Shown in pieces: positions 1 to 7,306 of a stretch of 35,301 nt of DNA. The notes beneath the pieces were generated by a model. That model was given only the letters and a program-made list of their open reading frames with translations, was not told where the DNA came from and did not search any database. This stretch comes from an uncultured Synechococcaceae cyanobacterium. Lineage in GTDB: Bacteria; Cyanobacteriota; Cyanobacteriia; PCC-6307; Cyanobiaceae. The position numbers were made by a program, and so were the translations under genes. Numbering within the stretch: position 1 is the first letter of the stretch; every line of letters starts with the position of its first letter. The DNA is taken from positions 1 to 35,301 of the forward strand of contig CAIVPT010000240.1 in NCBI GenBank assembly GCA_903907855.1. The letters are read 5' to 3'.

Positions 1-1
1 C

Positions 2-1435
2 GCCCTGCTGAACGCCTGCCTCGACCGCATCAGCGAAGTCACCGACGAGCTGAAGCGCCTGATGAAGGAGTTCGAGAAGGAGCTGGCGGTGCTGCGCGGC
101 CGCGTGGATGGCCTGGAGGCCAAGGTGGGTGAGCTGGAGGCTACCCAGTTCTCCACCACCACCAAGCTGCGCGGCGACACCCGCTGGGTGCTCGGCGCCC
201 TCAACTACAGCGGCAACCAGGCCGAAGACGGTGTCTATGGCACCAACGGCAAGTTCGTCAACCTGCGCGAAGCCCTCACCTTCAACTACGACGTTCGTCT
301 GAACTTCGACACCAGCTTCAGCGGTAAGGATCTGCTGCGCACCACCCTGCGGGCCGGCAACTTCCGCGACAGCGGCTTCAGCAGCTCCAACGCGGTCTCC
401 CCGCTGGCCAACCTCGACGCCGCCTTCGAGGAGAGCTGCGGCACCGGCACCGATTGCGGCGACGTGGTGGCGATCAACCGCCTCTTCTATCGCTTCCCGA
501 TCGGCTCCAGCTTCACCGCCGTGGTGGGTGGCCGCATGCGTCAGGACGACGGTCTGGCCGTCAAGCCCAGTGTCTACACCGCCGACAAGATCCTCAAAAT
601 CTGGGACTTCAACGGCGCCCCCGGTGCCTATAGCCAGCTCCTCGGTGCCGGCGGTGGCCTGTGGTGGAAGCAGCCCGGCAAGACCGGCTTCAGCTTTGGT
701 GGTGTCTACGTTTCCGCCAACGGCGACGCCGGCTCCCCCAACAGCGAAGCCTGCAACAGCTACAACGGTGATTGCGGCGGCATCGGCAACAGTTCCTCCC
801 AGCAGAGCGGCACCCTGCAGCTGGCCTACACCGGCAAGGGCTGGAACCTCACCGGCGCCTACACCTACAACAGTGCCGGCGTGAACATTGCTGGTACGCC
901 CCTCAGCCAGGCCCTGCTGCCGAACGTTTACAACGGCAATGGTTCCGGCCGGGTGAATTCCTGGAGCGTGGCCGGTTACTGGCAGCCCTTGGAAAATGGT
1001 TGGTTCCCCTCCCTCAGCGCTGGCTGGGGTTACAACGATTACCAGTACGGCGGCACGGTGGATTCCACCACGCTGTTGGTGGATTCGGCCGCCAGCCAGT
1101 CGTGGTATGTGGGCCTGAATTGGCGTGATCTGTTCGCCAAGGGCAACGCCCTCGGTTTCGCAGTCGGCCAGCCCACCTTCATCACCTCGCTCACGGGCAT
1201 CGACGGGGACGACATTGACACCAACGATGGCAACTATGCCTTCGAGGTGTACTACAAGTTCCAGGTGACCGACAACATCGCCGTCACCCCGTCCCTGTTC
1301 TGGCTCTCCCGGCCCCGTGGTGCCCTCACCACCGCCGGCTCCAGCGCCAAGACCGTCATCACCGATCCCTCCTTCAGTGATGGCGACGACTTCGGCACCC
1401 TCGGCGGCCTGATCCAAACCACCTTCCGGTTCTGA
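2..1435 (+). CDS. SomA/OprB-type outer-membrane porin (iron-uptake porin family), 5' end cut by the window
   Basis: This is the C-terminal part of a cyanobacterial major porin; the frame is already open at the first base, so the N-terminus (expected signal peptide and SLH domain) lies outside the window. The first 45 or so visible residues are a charged heptad-like segment (ELKRLMKEFEKELAVLRGRV) that in this family links the SLH domain to the barrel. An OprB-like beta-barrel rich in Gly, Asn, Tyr and Trp follows and ends in a terminal Phe (TTFRF), the usual barrel-assembly signal. Function by family: passive outer-membrane passage of small solutes or iron. Two pairs of Cys (ESCGTGTDC and EACNSYNGDC) sit in probable loops and could form disulfides. 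A strong terminator follows the stop codon. The family call is confident; the substrate is unknown. Confidence 0.9.
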   Translation, partial: ALLNACLDRISEVTDELKRLMKEFEKELAVLRGRVDGLEAKVGELEATQFSTTTKLRGDTRWVLGALNYSGNQAEDGVYGTNGKFVNLREALTFNYDVRLNFDTSFSGKDLLRTTLRAGNFRDSGFSSSNAVSPLANLDAAFEESCGTGTDCGDVVAINRLFYRFPIGSSFTAVVGGRMRQDDGLAVKPSVYTADKILKIWDFNGAPGAYSQLLGAGGGLWWKQPGKTGFSFGGVYVSANGDAGSPNSEACNSYNGDCGGIGNSSSQQSGTLQLAYTGKGWNLTGAYTYNSAGVNIAGTPLSQALLPNVYNGNGSGRVNSWSVAGYWQPLENGWFPSLSAGWGYNDYQYGGTVDSTTLLVDSAASQSWYVGLNWRDLFAKGNALGFAVGQPTFITSLTGIDGDDIDTNDGNYAFEVYYKFQVTDNIAVTPSLFWLSRPRGALTTAGSSAKTVITDPSFSDGDDFGTLGGLIQTTFRF

Positions 1436-1453
1436 TCACCCCTTCGCCCTGCC

Positions 1454-1480
1454 AGCCCCCCGTCACCGGGGGGCTTTTTT
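1454..1480 (+). terminator. Rho-independent terminator of the porin gene
   Basis: An 8-bp GC-rich stem (AGCCCCCC paired with GGGGGGCT) with a 6-base loop runs straight into six T residues. It lies about 18 bases after the porin stop codon and before the DnaJ-domain gene, so it probably isolates the highly expressed porin mRNA. Confidence 0.9.
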
Positions 1481-1534
1481 CATGGCCCGCCTGGCTGATG
1501 ATGGGCGCTGCCTTTCCGCTGTCGTTTTGCTGCC

Positions 1535-2209
1535 TTGCCTCCGTCCCGTCGCCCCGCCAGCGATCCCTATGCCGTGCTGGGGGTAACGCCGGAGGCCTCC
1601 CCCGCCGAAATCAAGGCCGCCTATCGCTCCCTGGTGAAGCGCCACCACCCCGATGCCGGTGGCGATGCCCAACGCATCGTGGATCTCAATGCGGCCTGGG
1701 AAGTGCTGCGGGAGCAGGTGCGCGGCGGGTCGGCAGCCGCCCCCACCAACGGCACCAACGCCCCCGCCCCTGGCTCAGCCCGCGCCGGCCGCCGCCGCAG
1801 CAGCAGCAACGATCGCCTTCTGGCGGAATGGCTCGACCAGGTGTACGCCCCGATCGAGCGGCTGCTTGGCCAGGTGATCGACCCCTTCCCCGCCCAGCTG
1901 CGGGCCCTGGCCGACGATCCCTATGACGACCGGCTGATGGATGCCTTCTGTGCCTTCCTCGCCCAGAGCGAGAAGAGGATGGAGAAGGTGGAAAGCCTCT
2001 ATCGCTCCCGGATATGCCCTGCCTCAGCCCAGGGTTTTGGCCTCAGCCTCTACCACTGCCTCGGCCAGGTGCAGGACGCCCTGGCAGAACTCGAGCGCTA
2101 CACGATGGGTTACGTGGATGGCTACCTGCACGACGGGCGGGAGATGCTGCGGGAAGCGGGCCTGCGATTGCTGCGCCTCCAGGAGGAGCGCCGCCGCCTG
2201 GAGATCTGA
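1535..2209 (+). CDS. J-domain (DnaJ-like) protein with a cyanobacterial C-terminal domain
   Basis: The 224-aa protein has an N-terminal J domain (about residues 8-62, DPYAVLGV followed by the HPD signature in KRHHPDAGG), which stimulates Hsp70/DnaK ATPase activity. A Pro/Ala/Ser/Arg-rich low-complexity linker (about 65-90) follows, then a mostly helical C-terminal region (95-224) with no zinc-finger or DnaJ C-terminal substrate-binding domain. It is therefore a type III J protein that recruits DnaK to a specific partner; the client is unknown. The best start is TTG, since no ATG or GTG lies suitably upstream of the J domain. It converges with ndhO, with 36 bases between the two stop codons. 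Confidence 0.85.
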   Translation: MPPSRRPASDPYAVLGVTPEASPAEIKAAYRSLVKRHHPDAGGDAQRIVDLNAAWEVLREQVRGGSAAAPTNGTNAPAPGSARAGRRRSSSNDRLLAEWLDQVYAPIERLLGQVIDPFPAQLRALADDPYDDRLMDAFCAFLAQSEKRMEKVESLYRSRICPASAQGFGLSLYHCLGQVQDALAELERYTMGYVDGYLHDGREMLREAGLRLLRLQEERRRLEI

Positions 2210-2245
2210 GGGCCGCCGTGCCCTCTTCCGCCGCGCTCCTGGTCT

Positions 2246-2500
2246 TCAGCCGCTCCAGGCCTCCAGCTGGTCGAGCCGCAGCCACACATCGGGCACCGGG
2301 CGGCGCCAACGCAGTTGGGCGTACTCCCCGCGGATGGCCAGGATCTCCCCCGGCCCCTCCATCACGTAGGCAGGCAGCTCGGGATCGCTGGCCTCCGCCT
2401 CCAGGCTGCCCCGGTAGGCCGTGACGTTCAGCCGCACCAGGGAACCCTTCTTGAGCGCCGGTGCGGGGGTGGGTGCGGCGGAGGTGGTGGGCTCGGCCAT
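2246..2500 (-). CDS. ndhO: NAD(P)H-quinone oxidoreductase subunit O
   Basis: An 84-aa protein matching NdhO, a small peripheral subunit specific to the cyanobacterial and chloroplast NDH-1 complex. NDH-1 passes electrons from ferredoxin to plastoquinone in respiration, cyclic electron flow and CO2 uptake. The recognised core is KKGSLVRLN, GPGEILAIRGEYAQLRW and the near-invariant PDVWLRLDQLE at the C-terminus. A 16-residue Ala/Pro/Thr-rich N-terminal extension precedes the core. The ATG start is divergent from the cation antiporter, with only 53 bases between the starts, so both promoters must fit there or overlap coding sequence. Confidence 0.93.
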   Translation of the reverse strand: MAEPTTSAAPTPAPALKKGSLVRLNVTAYRGSLEAEASDPELPAYVMEGPGEILAIRGEYAQLRWRRPVPDVWLRLDQLEAWSG

Positions 2501-2553
2501 GACAGGCGATGGAGGTACCGGCAGGCTAGGGCGGCCGCTTCACCCCCGGGTCG

Positions 2554-3780
2554 TTGAGCTTCACCCTCTCCCTGCTGCTCGCCGTCTTCGGAGCCCTGCT
2601 GCTCGTGGCGGTTCTCCTCGACGACATCGCCGCCCGCCTGCGGGTGCCGGGCATCCTGCTGGTGCTGCTGCTGGGGCTGCTCACCACCAACGATGTCGAT
2701 GCCCTGCCGACGGGCCCCAGCCAGCTCCTCTCCCTGGAGCAGGCCGACCAGATCTCCCAGCTGGCCCTGGTGCTCGTGCTGTTCTTCGGCGGACTGACCA
2801 GCAACTGGCAGGAGTTGCGCAGCGTGCTGCGCCCGGCCCTGCGCCTGGCCACCCTCGGATCGCTGCTGACGGCGGGCCTGGTGACAGCGCTGGTGCTGCT
2901 GTTGGGCCAGCTGCCGATCACCGCCGTTCATCCTGCGTTCCCGGTAGCCCTGTTCATCGGGGCGATGGTGTGCAGCACGGATGCCTCCGCCGTGCTCGTG
3001 CTGCTGCGCCCCCTGGCGGGCCATCTTCCCCGTCGCCTGATCGACCTGATCGAATGCGAGTCGGCCTTCAACGATCCGGTGGCCGTGGTGATCGCCGGCG
3101 TGGCCCTGGTGCTGGCCACGGGCCATGGGGTCGCGGACCCCACCACCTTGCTCATCTCCGGCTTGCGCCAGTTCCTGCTCGGCGCCCTGCTCGGCTTCCT
3201 GGGGGGCAGCCTGGCGGCTCAGATGCTTGTGCACAGCCCGCGCCTGCGCCATCCCGCCCTGCTGGCGGTGGTGAGCCTGGCGGTGTTGATGCTGCTGGTG
3301 GGGGCGACCCAGCTGCTCGGGGGAAGCGGCATCCTGGCCGCCTATGTGGCCGGTCTGGTGCTGGGCAACACCCCCGGCTGCGACCGGGGAGTGCTGGAGC
3401 AGACCCATGCCGGCTTCGCGAAGATGGCCGAGCTTGGCTTGTTCCTCTGCCTGGGGTTGGTGGTAGACCCCGCCCACGTGGTGCGGGATGGCCTGTGGGT
3501 GCTGGTGTTGTTCCTGGTGATGCAGCTGGCCCGCTGGCTGATGGTGGAGGCGGTGCTTCTGCGCAGCGAATTCCGGCGTGCCGATCGCCTGATGATCACC
3601 GCCTCCGGCCTGAGGGGCGCGGTGCCGATCGCCCTGGCCATCCAGGCGGCCTCCTCCACCGCGGTCTGGGGGCGGGAGATGCCGCCCCTTGCCCTGGGGG
3701 TGGTGCTCCTCGGACTGGTGCTGCAGGGTTTTTCGCTGGTCCCCCTCGCCCGGCGCCTCGGCCTAGCCTCGGCGGGCTGA
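2554..3780 (+). CDS. CPA1-type cation:proton antiporter (NhaP/KefB-like)
   Basis: A 408-aa inner-membrane protein with about 11-12 hydrophobic segments and no soluble RCK/TrkA-N domain. It should exchange Na+ or K+ for protons for pH and salt homeostasis. Family hallmarks are the early RVPGILLVLLLGLL segment, the SAFNDPVAVVI motif near residue 170 whose Asn-Asp pair is typical of electroneutral CPA1 exchangers, and a late LRGAVPIALAI helix near residue 350. The start is TTG; hydrophobic sequence begins within four residues of it. The downstream epimerase gene starts 17 bases after the stop, suggesting co-transcription. The transported ion cannot be read from the sequence. Confidence 0.87.
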   Translation: MSFTLSLLLAVFGALLLVAVLLDDIAARLRVPGILLVLLLGLLTTNDVDALPTGPSQLLSLEQADQISQLALVLVLFFGGLTSNWQELRSVLRPALRLATLGSLLTAGLVTALVLLLGQLPITAVHPAFPVALFIGAMVCSTDASAVLVLLRPLAGHLPRRLIDLIECESAFNDPVAVVIAGVALVLATGHGVADPTTLLISGLRQFLLGALLGFLGGSLAAQMLVHSPRLRHPALLAVVSLAVLMLLVGATQLLGGSGILAAYVAGLVLGNTPGCDRGVLEQTHAGFAKMAELGLFLCLGLVVDPAHVVRDGLWVLVLFLVMQLARWLMVEAVLLRSEFRRADRLMITASGLRGAVPIALAIQAASSTAVWGREMPPLALGVVLLGLVLQGFSLVPLARRLGLASAG

Positions 3781-3797
3781 TTCAACGGGGACGAAGG

Positions 3798-4733
3798 GTG
3801 CGCCTGCTGCTGCTGGGGAGTTCGGGATTCGTGGGGCGAGAGCTGGTGCCCTATCTGCTCGGGCTCGGTCACACCCTCACCCTGGTGAGCCGGCGGCGCC
3901 AGCCCTTTCCGCCCCGCTCCGACGACCGGCTCGCCTGCATCCAGGCTGATCCGAGTGATCCGGCTACCTGGCAGCGCGACGAGCTGCGCCAGGCCCTGGC
4001 AGCCGCCGAGGGGGTGGTGAACCTGGCGGGCGAGCCGATCGCCGAAAAACGCTGGACCCCCGCCCATCGCCAGCTGCTGCTCGACAGCCGCCTGCGCACC
4101 ACATCCCTCCTCGTGGAGGCCATGGCCCGGTTGCCCCAGCCGCCGCGGGCGTTGGTGAATGCCTCGGCCGTCGGGTACTACGGCACCAGTCTCGAGGCCC
4201 GTTTCGACGAGCAGAGCCAGGCCGGTGAGGATTTTCTCGGTCAGCTGTGCCAGCGCTGGGAGCAGGCGGCCCTGGCGGCCCCCAGCCCCTGCCGGGTGGT
4301 GGTCCTGCGCCTGGGCATCGTGCTCGGCCCCGATGGCGGTGCCCTCGGCAAGATGCTGCCGGTGTTCCGGGCGGGCTTCGGGGGGCCCGTGGGCTCCGGC
4401 CGGCAGTGGATGAGCTGGATCCATCGTCACGATCTCTGCCGGATGATCGCCACGGCGCTTGAGGATCCAGCCTGGAACGGTGTCTACAACGCTGTTTCCC
4501 CAGAGCCCACCCGCATGGGGATCTTCGCCACGGCCCTGGGCCGTTGCCTGCGCCGTCCCAGCCTTCTGCCGGTGCCCGGCCCGATTCTTCAGCTGCTGCT
4601 GGGTGATGGCGCCCAGGTGGTGCTGGAAGGGCAGCAGGTGCTCCCTGGCCGCGCCCTTGCCCAGGGATTCCAGTGGCAGTACCCCGAGCTCAACGGGGCT
4701 CTCGCCGCTGCCACCACCCCAGCGCCCCGCTGA
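3798..4733 (+). CDS. TIGR01777-family NAD(P)-dependent epimerase (SDR fold)
   Basis: A 311-aa extended short-chain dehydrogenase/epimerase-like protein. The N-terminal Rossmann motif is GSSGFVG (about residues 7-13). NLAGEPI and NASAVGYYG (catalytic Tyr region) are characteristic of TIGR01777, which includes the E. coli YfcH group and plant/cyanobacterial homologues; the physiological substrate is unknown. The C-terminal DUF1731-like part contains the LLGDGAQVVLEGQQVLP pattern. The start is GTG, directly before the RLLLLGSSGF strand. The long open frame upstream (through the antiporter) is a GC-rich shadow. Its last 44 bases overlap the convergent small membrane protein gene. Confidence 0.88.
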   Translation: MRLLLLGSSGFVGRELVPYLLGLGHTLTLVSRRRQPFPPRSDDRLACIQADPSDPATWQRDELRQALAAAEGVVNLAGEPIAEKRWTPAHRQLLLDSRLRTTSLLVEAMARLPQPPRALVNASAVGYYGTSLEARFDEQSQAGEDFLGQLCQRWEQAALAAPSPCRVVVLRLGIVLGPDGGALGKMLPVFRAGFGGPVGSGRQWMSWIHRHDLCRMIATALEDPAWNGVYNAVSPEPTRMGIFATALGRCLRRPSLLPVPGPILQLLLGDGAQVVLEGQQVLPGRALAQGFQWQYPELNGALAAATTPAPR

Positions 4734-4965
4734 TCAGTGCTGCGGCCATCAGCAGGGAGATCGCCGGGGTGAAGAGGGGCTGCCAGAGCCGCTGAAACAG
4801 CAGCAAGGCACCGTCCCGATGCCAGCCGTGCAGCAGCACGGCCACGGCGAACCACCGGGCACCGGCCAGCACCAGGAACACGTCCGCCACCAGCAACCTG
4901 TCGATCAGCTGGCGGATCTGCTGCAGCCGCTCCGGGGGGGGGGAGTCGGGAGGCGAGTCGCTCAT
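4690..4965 (-). CDS. Conserved cyanobacterial small membrane protein (function unknown)
   Basis: A 91-aa protein with a soluble Pro/Ser-rich N-terminus, a helix (RLQQIRQLIDRLL), and two probable transmembrane segments (about 26-46 and 65-84), ending in basic residues. I recognise it only as a conserved picocyanobacterial hypothetical. The ATG start overlaps the stop of the upstream LpxB-related gene in an ATGA arrangement, pointing to translational coupling. The 5' coding part holds a run of ten C (on the coding strand) encoding consecutive prolines, a site prone to slippage. Its 3' end overlaps the convergent epimerase gene by 44 bases. Confidence 0.75.
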   Translation of the reverse strand: MSDSPPDSPPPERLQQIRQLIDRLLVADVFLVLAGARWFAVAVLLHGWHRDGALLLFQRLWQPLFTPAISLLMAAALISGALGWWQRREPR

Positions 4966-6224
4966 CGGGGAGCCGTCCGGGTGAGCCCCATGATCGCTGC
5001 CGCCAGGCGGGCGCTGCCCCCCGGGGCCCCGATTCGCTCCTCGGCCAGCTGGCGCAGCTGCCGCCGCCAGTCCGGGCCCGCCTGCGGATCCGCCTGGCGC
5101 GCCAGGAGCGTGGCCGCCAGGTCGGCCGCCCGCCGCAGGCTGATCTCCTCCCCCACCGCCCCCGGGGCGCACACCACCCCAGCCCCCAGCAGGCGCCGCT
5201 GCGCTTCCGCGAAGCCGGCGGTGAACTGGGGGCCGTCGCCGGCCAGCTGCAGCACCGGGAGCCCCAGGCCCACCGCCTGTTCCGCCGCCGTGCCGGTCAT
5301 CGAGAGCACCAGATCGCTGCCGCGCAGCACCGTGGCGAAGCGGCCCCAGTGCAGCTGCAGCCGCAGGGATCCGTGGCGCAGCACCAGGGTGGCACCGTCC
5401 TCGCGCATGGGGTCGGCCACCTCCTTCCCCCAGCCCAGCCGCTCCGCCAGCGCTGCCACCGCCTCTGCCGGCAGGGCCCCCACCAGGGCCGCCTGCAGCC
5501 GCAGCCGCCGCGGATCCTGCAGTGCCTCCGGCAGGTTCGCCAGCACCCGCAGCATCAGCGTGAGGTTGCGGGCCGCCTCCGGTAAGCGGCTGCCGGGCAG
5601 CAGCGCCAGCGACTGGCGCCCGGAGGCGGAGGGGGAAGGAGCCGAGTCGCCTTCTTTCTGCCCCTTTCCCCCGGCGGCCACCAGATCGAGGAAGGGGTTG
5701 CCCAGGAAGGTCACCGGACGCCCCAGCTGGCCGCTCAGATCCGCGGCGGTCAGCGCATCCCGGCTCCAGATCGCCCGCCAGCAGCGGGCCCGCAGCAGCC
5801 AGCCGCAGGGGAAGGGCAATCGCAATCTCCCCTCATAGTGGCTGGAGTAGGCCACCAGGTACACCGCCGCAGGCCGCCCCATCAGCCAGGCCGCCAGGAC
5901 GGGCACCAGATCGCCCACCGCCACCACCAGGCCGTAGCGCCGGCGGCTGCGCCACAGCCACACCAGCCGCAGCAGCAGGTAGGAGGGCTGTCCCTGCCGC
6001 AGCTCCGTGAGACGCCCCGTCAGGCTCGTGTAGCCCAGGCCGCCGGTGCTGAATTCCCTTGTGGGGCCGCCCACCACGGCGATCCCCTCCTGCCGGTAGG
6101 CCCCCCCATGGCCCACCAACGGCATCGCCTCTACAGGCAAGCCCTGCCGGCGGAGCTCCCGACCCAGCAGCGCGCCGCTGAGATCCTCGCCGTGCCCGTT
6201 GCTCAGCAGCAGAAGCGGCCTCAA
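4962..6224 (-). CDS. Lipid-A-disaccharide synthase-related protein (TIGR03492 family)
   Basis: About 420 aa, with a GT-B glycosyltransferase-like fold related to LpxB. The conserved N-terminus RPLLLLSNGHGEDLSG and the REFSTGGLGYTSL and GDLVPVLAAW motifs identify the cyanobacterial TIGR03492 family, distinct from true LpxB; its sugar donor and acceptor are unknown. A C-terminal half with a nucleotide-sugar-site-like stretch (SMTGTAAEQAVGLGLPVLQL) supports a GT-B enzyme. I favour the TTG start at 6224: it sits immediately before the conserved block and forms a 4-base TTGA overlap with the upstream TPR gene. A second in-frame TTG at 6263 would add 13 unconserved residues. The next gene is coupled through ATGA. 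Confidence 0.87.
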   Translation of the reverse strand: MRPLLLLSNGHGEDLSGALLGRELRRQGLPVEAMPLVGHGGAYRQEGIAVVGGPTREFSTGGLGYTSLTGRLTELRQGQPSYLLLRLVWLWRSRRRYGLVVAVGDLVPVLAAWLMGRPAAVYLVAYSSHYEGRLRLPFPCGWLLRARCWRAIWSRDALTAADLSGQLGRPVTFLGNPFLDLVAAGGKGQKEGDSAPSPSASGRQSLALLPGSRLPEAARNLTLMLRVLANLPEALQDPRRLRLQAALVGALPAEAVAALAERLGWGKEVADPMREDGATLVLRHGSLRLQLHWGRFATVLRGSDLVLSMTGTAAEQAVGLGLPVLQLAGDGPQFTAGFAEAQRRLLGAGVVCAPGAVGEEISLRRAADLAATLLARQADPQAGPDWRRQLRQLAEERIGAPGGSARLAAAIMGLTRTAPR

Positions 6225-6649
6225 TCCTGCAGCCAGCTCCGCACCTTCTCCAGGGCCTGCCAACCGGGCCGGCGGCGCAGGCCGTCGGCCATGGAGTCGG
6301 TGAGTTCCTGGCTGAGATCGGGGGCCAGCACAAGGATGCGGCGCACCATCTCCACATGCTCCCGCACCCCCTTGGCGCCGGTTTCCAGCATCGCCACGCT
6401 CAGGTTGATGCGCGCCTGGGGGTCCTGGGGATTGAGGCGCACCGCCGTGCGTGCGGACTGCAGGGCAGCCTGGGGCTGGTCGAGCAGAAGCTGGAGCCAG
6501 GCCAGGCAGGTCCAGCCGGCCGACTGGCGCGGGCTCTGGGCCGTGATTGTCAGGAAGTCGCCGATCAGCTCCTCGGGAGCCGCCCCCCCCTGATAACGGG
6601 CGATCGCCTGGTCAAACAGGGAGGTATCCGAAGGGGAGGTGGCCGTCAT
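6221..6649 (-). CDS. TPR-repeat protein
   Basis: A 142-aa helical protein. A TPR-like repeat pair is visible around residues 44-95 (AGWTCLAWLQLLLDQPQAAL, then a second unit with LNPQDPQARINLSVAML), so it is probably a protein-protein adaptor. There is no signal peptide or membrane segment. It heads a reverse-strand operon and ends in a TTGA overlap with the LpxB-related gene, which suggests the three products act together at the membrane. No specific partner can be named. Confidence 0.75.
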   Translation of the reverse strand: MTATSPSDTSLFDQAIARYQGGAAPEELIGDFLTITAQSPRQSAGWTCLAWLQLLLDQPQAALQSARTAVRLNPQDPQARINLSVAMLETGAKGVREHVEMVRRILVLAPDLSQELTDSMADGLRRRPGWQALEKVRSWLQD

Positions 6650-6711
6650 GGCAGCGTCGCGGCGGGCGTGTCGGTCTTCTCAGGTTCCCATGCCGGCGTA
6701 GTCGAGGGCGG

Positions 6712-7137
6712 TCACACCGCGAAGGAGCTGCCGCAGCCGCAGGTCTGGGTGGCGTTGGGATTGGTGAAGTTGAAGCCCCCGCCGATCAGGGCGCTCGAGA
6801 AGTCGAGCTGCATGCCGTAGATGTAAAGGAGGCTTTTCGGATCGCACACCACCTGGAAGGCGGGGGCGTCCGCCGGTTCGTAGGTGTAGACCTCGTCATC
6901 GCTGCGGATGGCGTCGCGGCCGCTGAAATCCATCGTGTAGCTCATGCCGCTGCAGCCGCCCGAGCGCACGCCGACCCGCAACACCGCCTCGCCCCCCTGC
7001 TGTTGCATCAGCACGGCCAGTTGGCGCAGGGCTGGCTCGGTGATCAGGATGCCGCGGCCCTCCCGGTCGGTGTGGGCGGGGCTGGGGGTGGCCACGGGGG
7101 CCGGGGGCGCCGTGGTGGGGGCTCCTTCACTCGACAT
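6712..7137 (-). CDS. A-type iron-sulfur carrier (HesB/IscA/SufA/ErpA family)
   Basis: A 141-aa protein. After a Pro/Ala/Thr-rich N-terminal extension of about 30 residues comes the A-type carrier domain starting at ILITEPALRQL. The three cluster-ligand cysteines are present: one in GGCSGMSY and two in the C-terminal CGCGSSF. These proteins receive [4Fe-4S] or [2Fe-2S] clusters from scaffolds and pass them to apoproteins; this window encodes three radical SAM enzymes that would need clusters. The start is the ATG at 7137; an in-frame extension further upstream lacks conserved sequence. It is divergent from crtQ across a 169-base gap. Confidence 0.92.
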   Translation of the reverse strand: MSSEGAPTTAPPAPVATPSPAHTDREGRGILITEPALRQLAVLMQQQGGEAVLRVGVRSGGCSGMSYTMDFSGRDAIRSDDEVYTYEPADAPAFQVVCDPKSLLYIYGMQLDFSSALIGGGFNFTNPNATQTCGCGSSFAV

Positions 7138-7306
7138 GACAGACGGCGGCAGAGAACATCGTGACCCCACTCTAGGAAGGTGACCTGGGAGCAAGGAGAA
7201 CTTCCTGGGGTGGAGCCCCCCGCCCCCCAGGCCGGTTCTCCCGACCCTCGGCCCTCGGCACTCCCTCCCGTCGCTCCATAGAGTCGGTGCCATCCGGGAG
7301 CAGCAG

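Noticed and set aside
2421-3797. In-frame upstream extension (to 770 aa) of the TIGR01777 gene
   Set aside because: It runs through the antiporter gene in another frame and is Arg/Gly/Pro/Ala-rich; the epimerase begins cleanly at its Rossmann strand.
4932-4943. Frameshift or broken gene at the G10 run
   Set aside because: The frame is intact as written, and the product has the expected helices after the tract.
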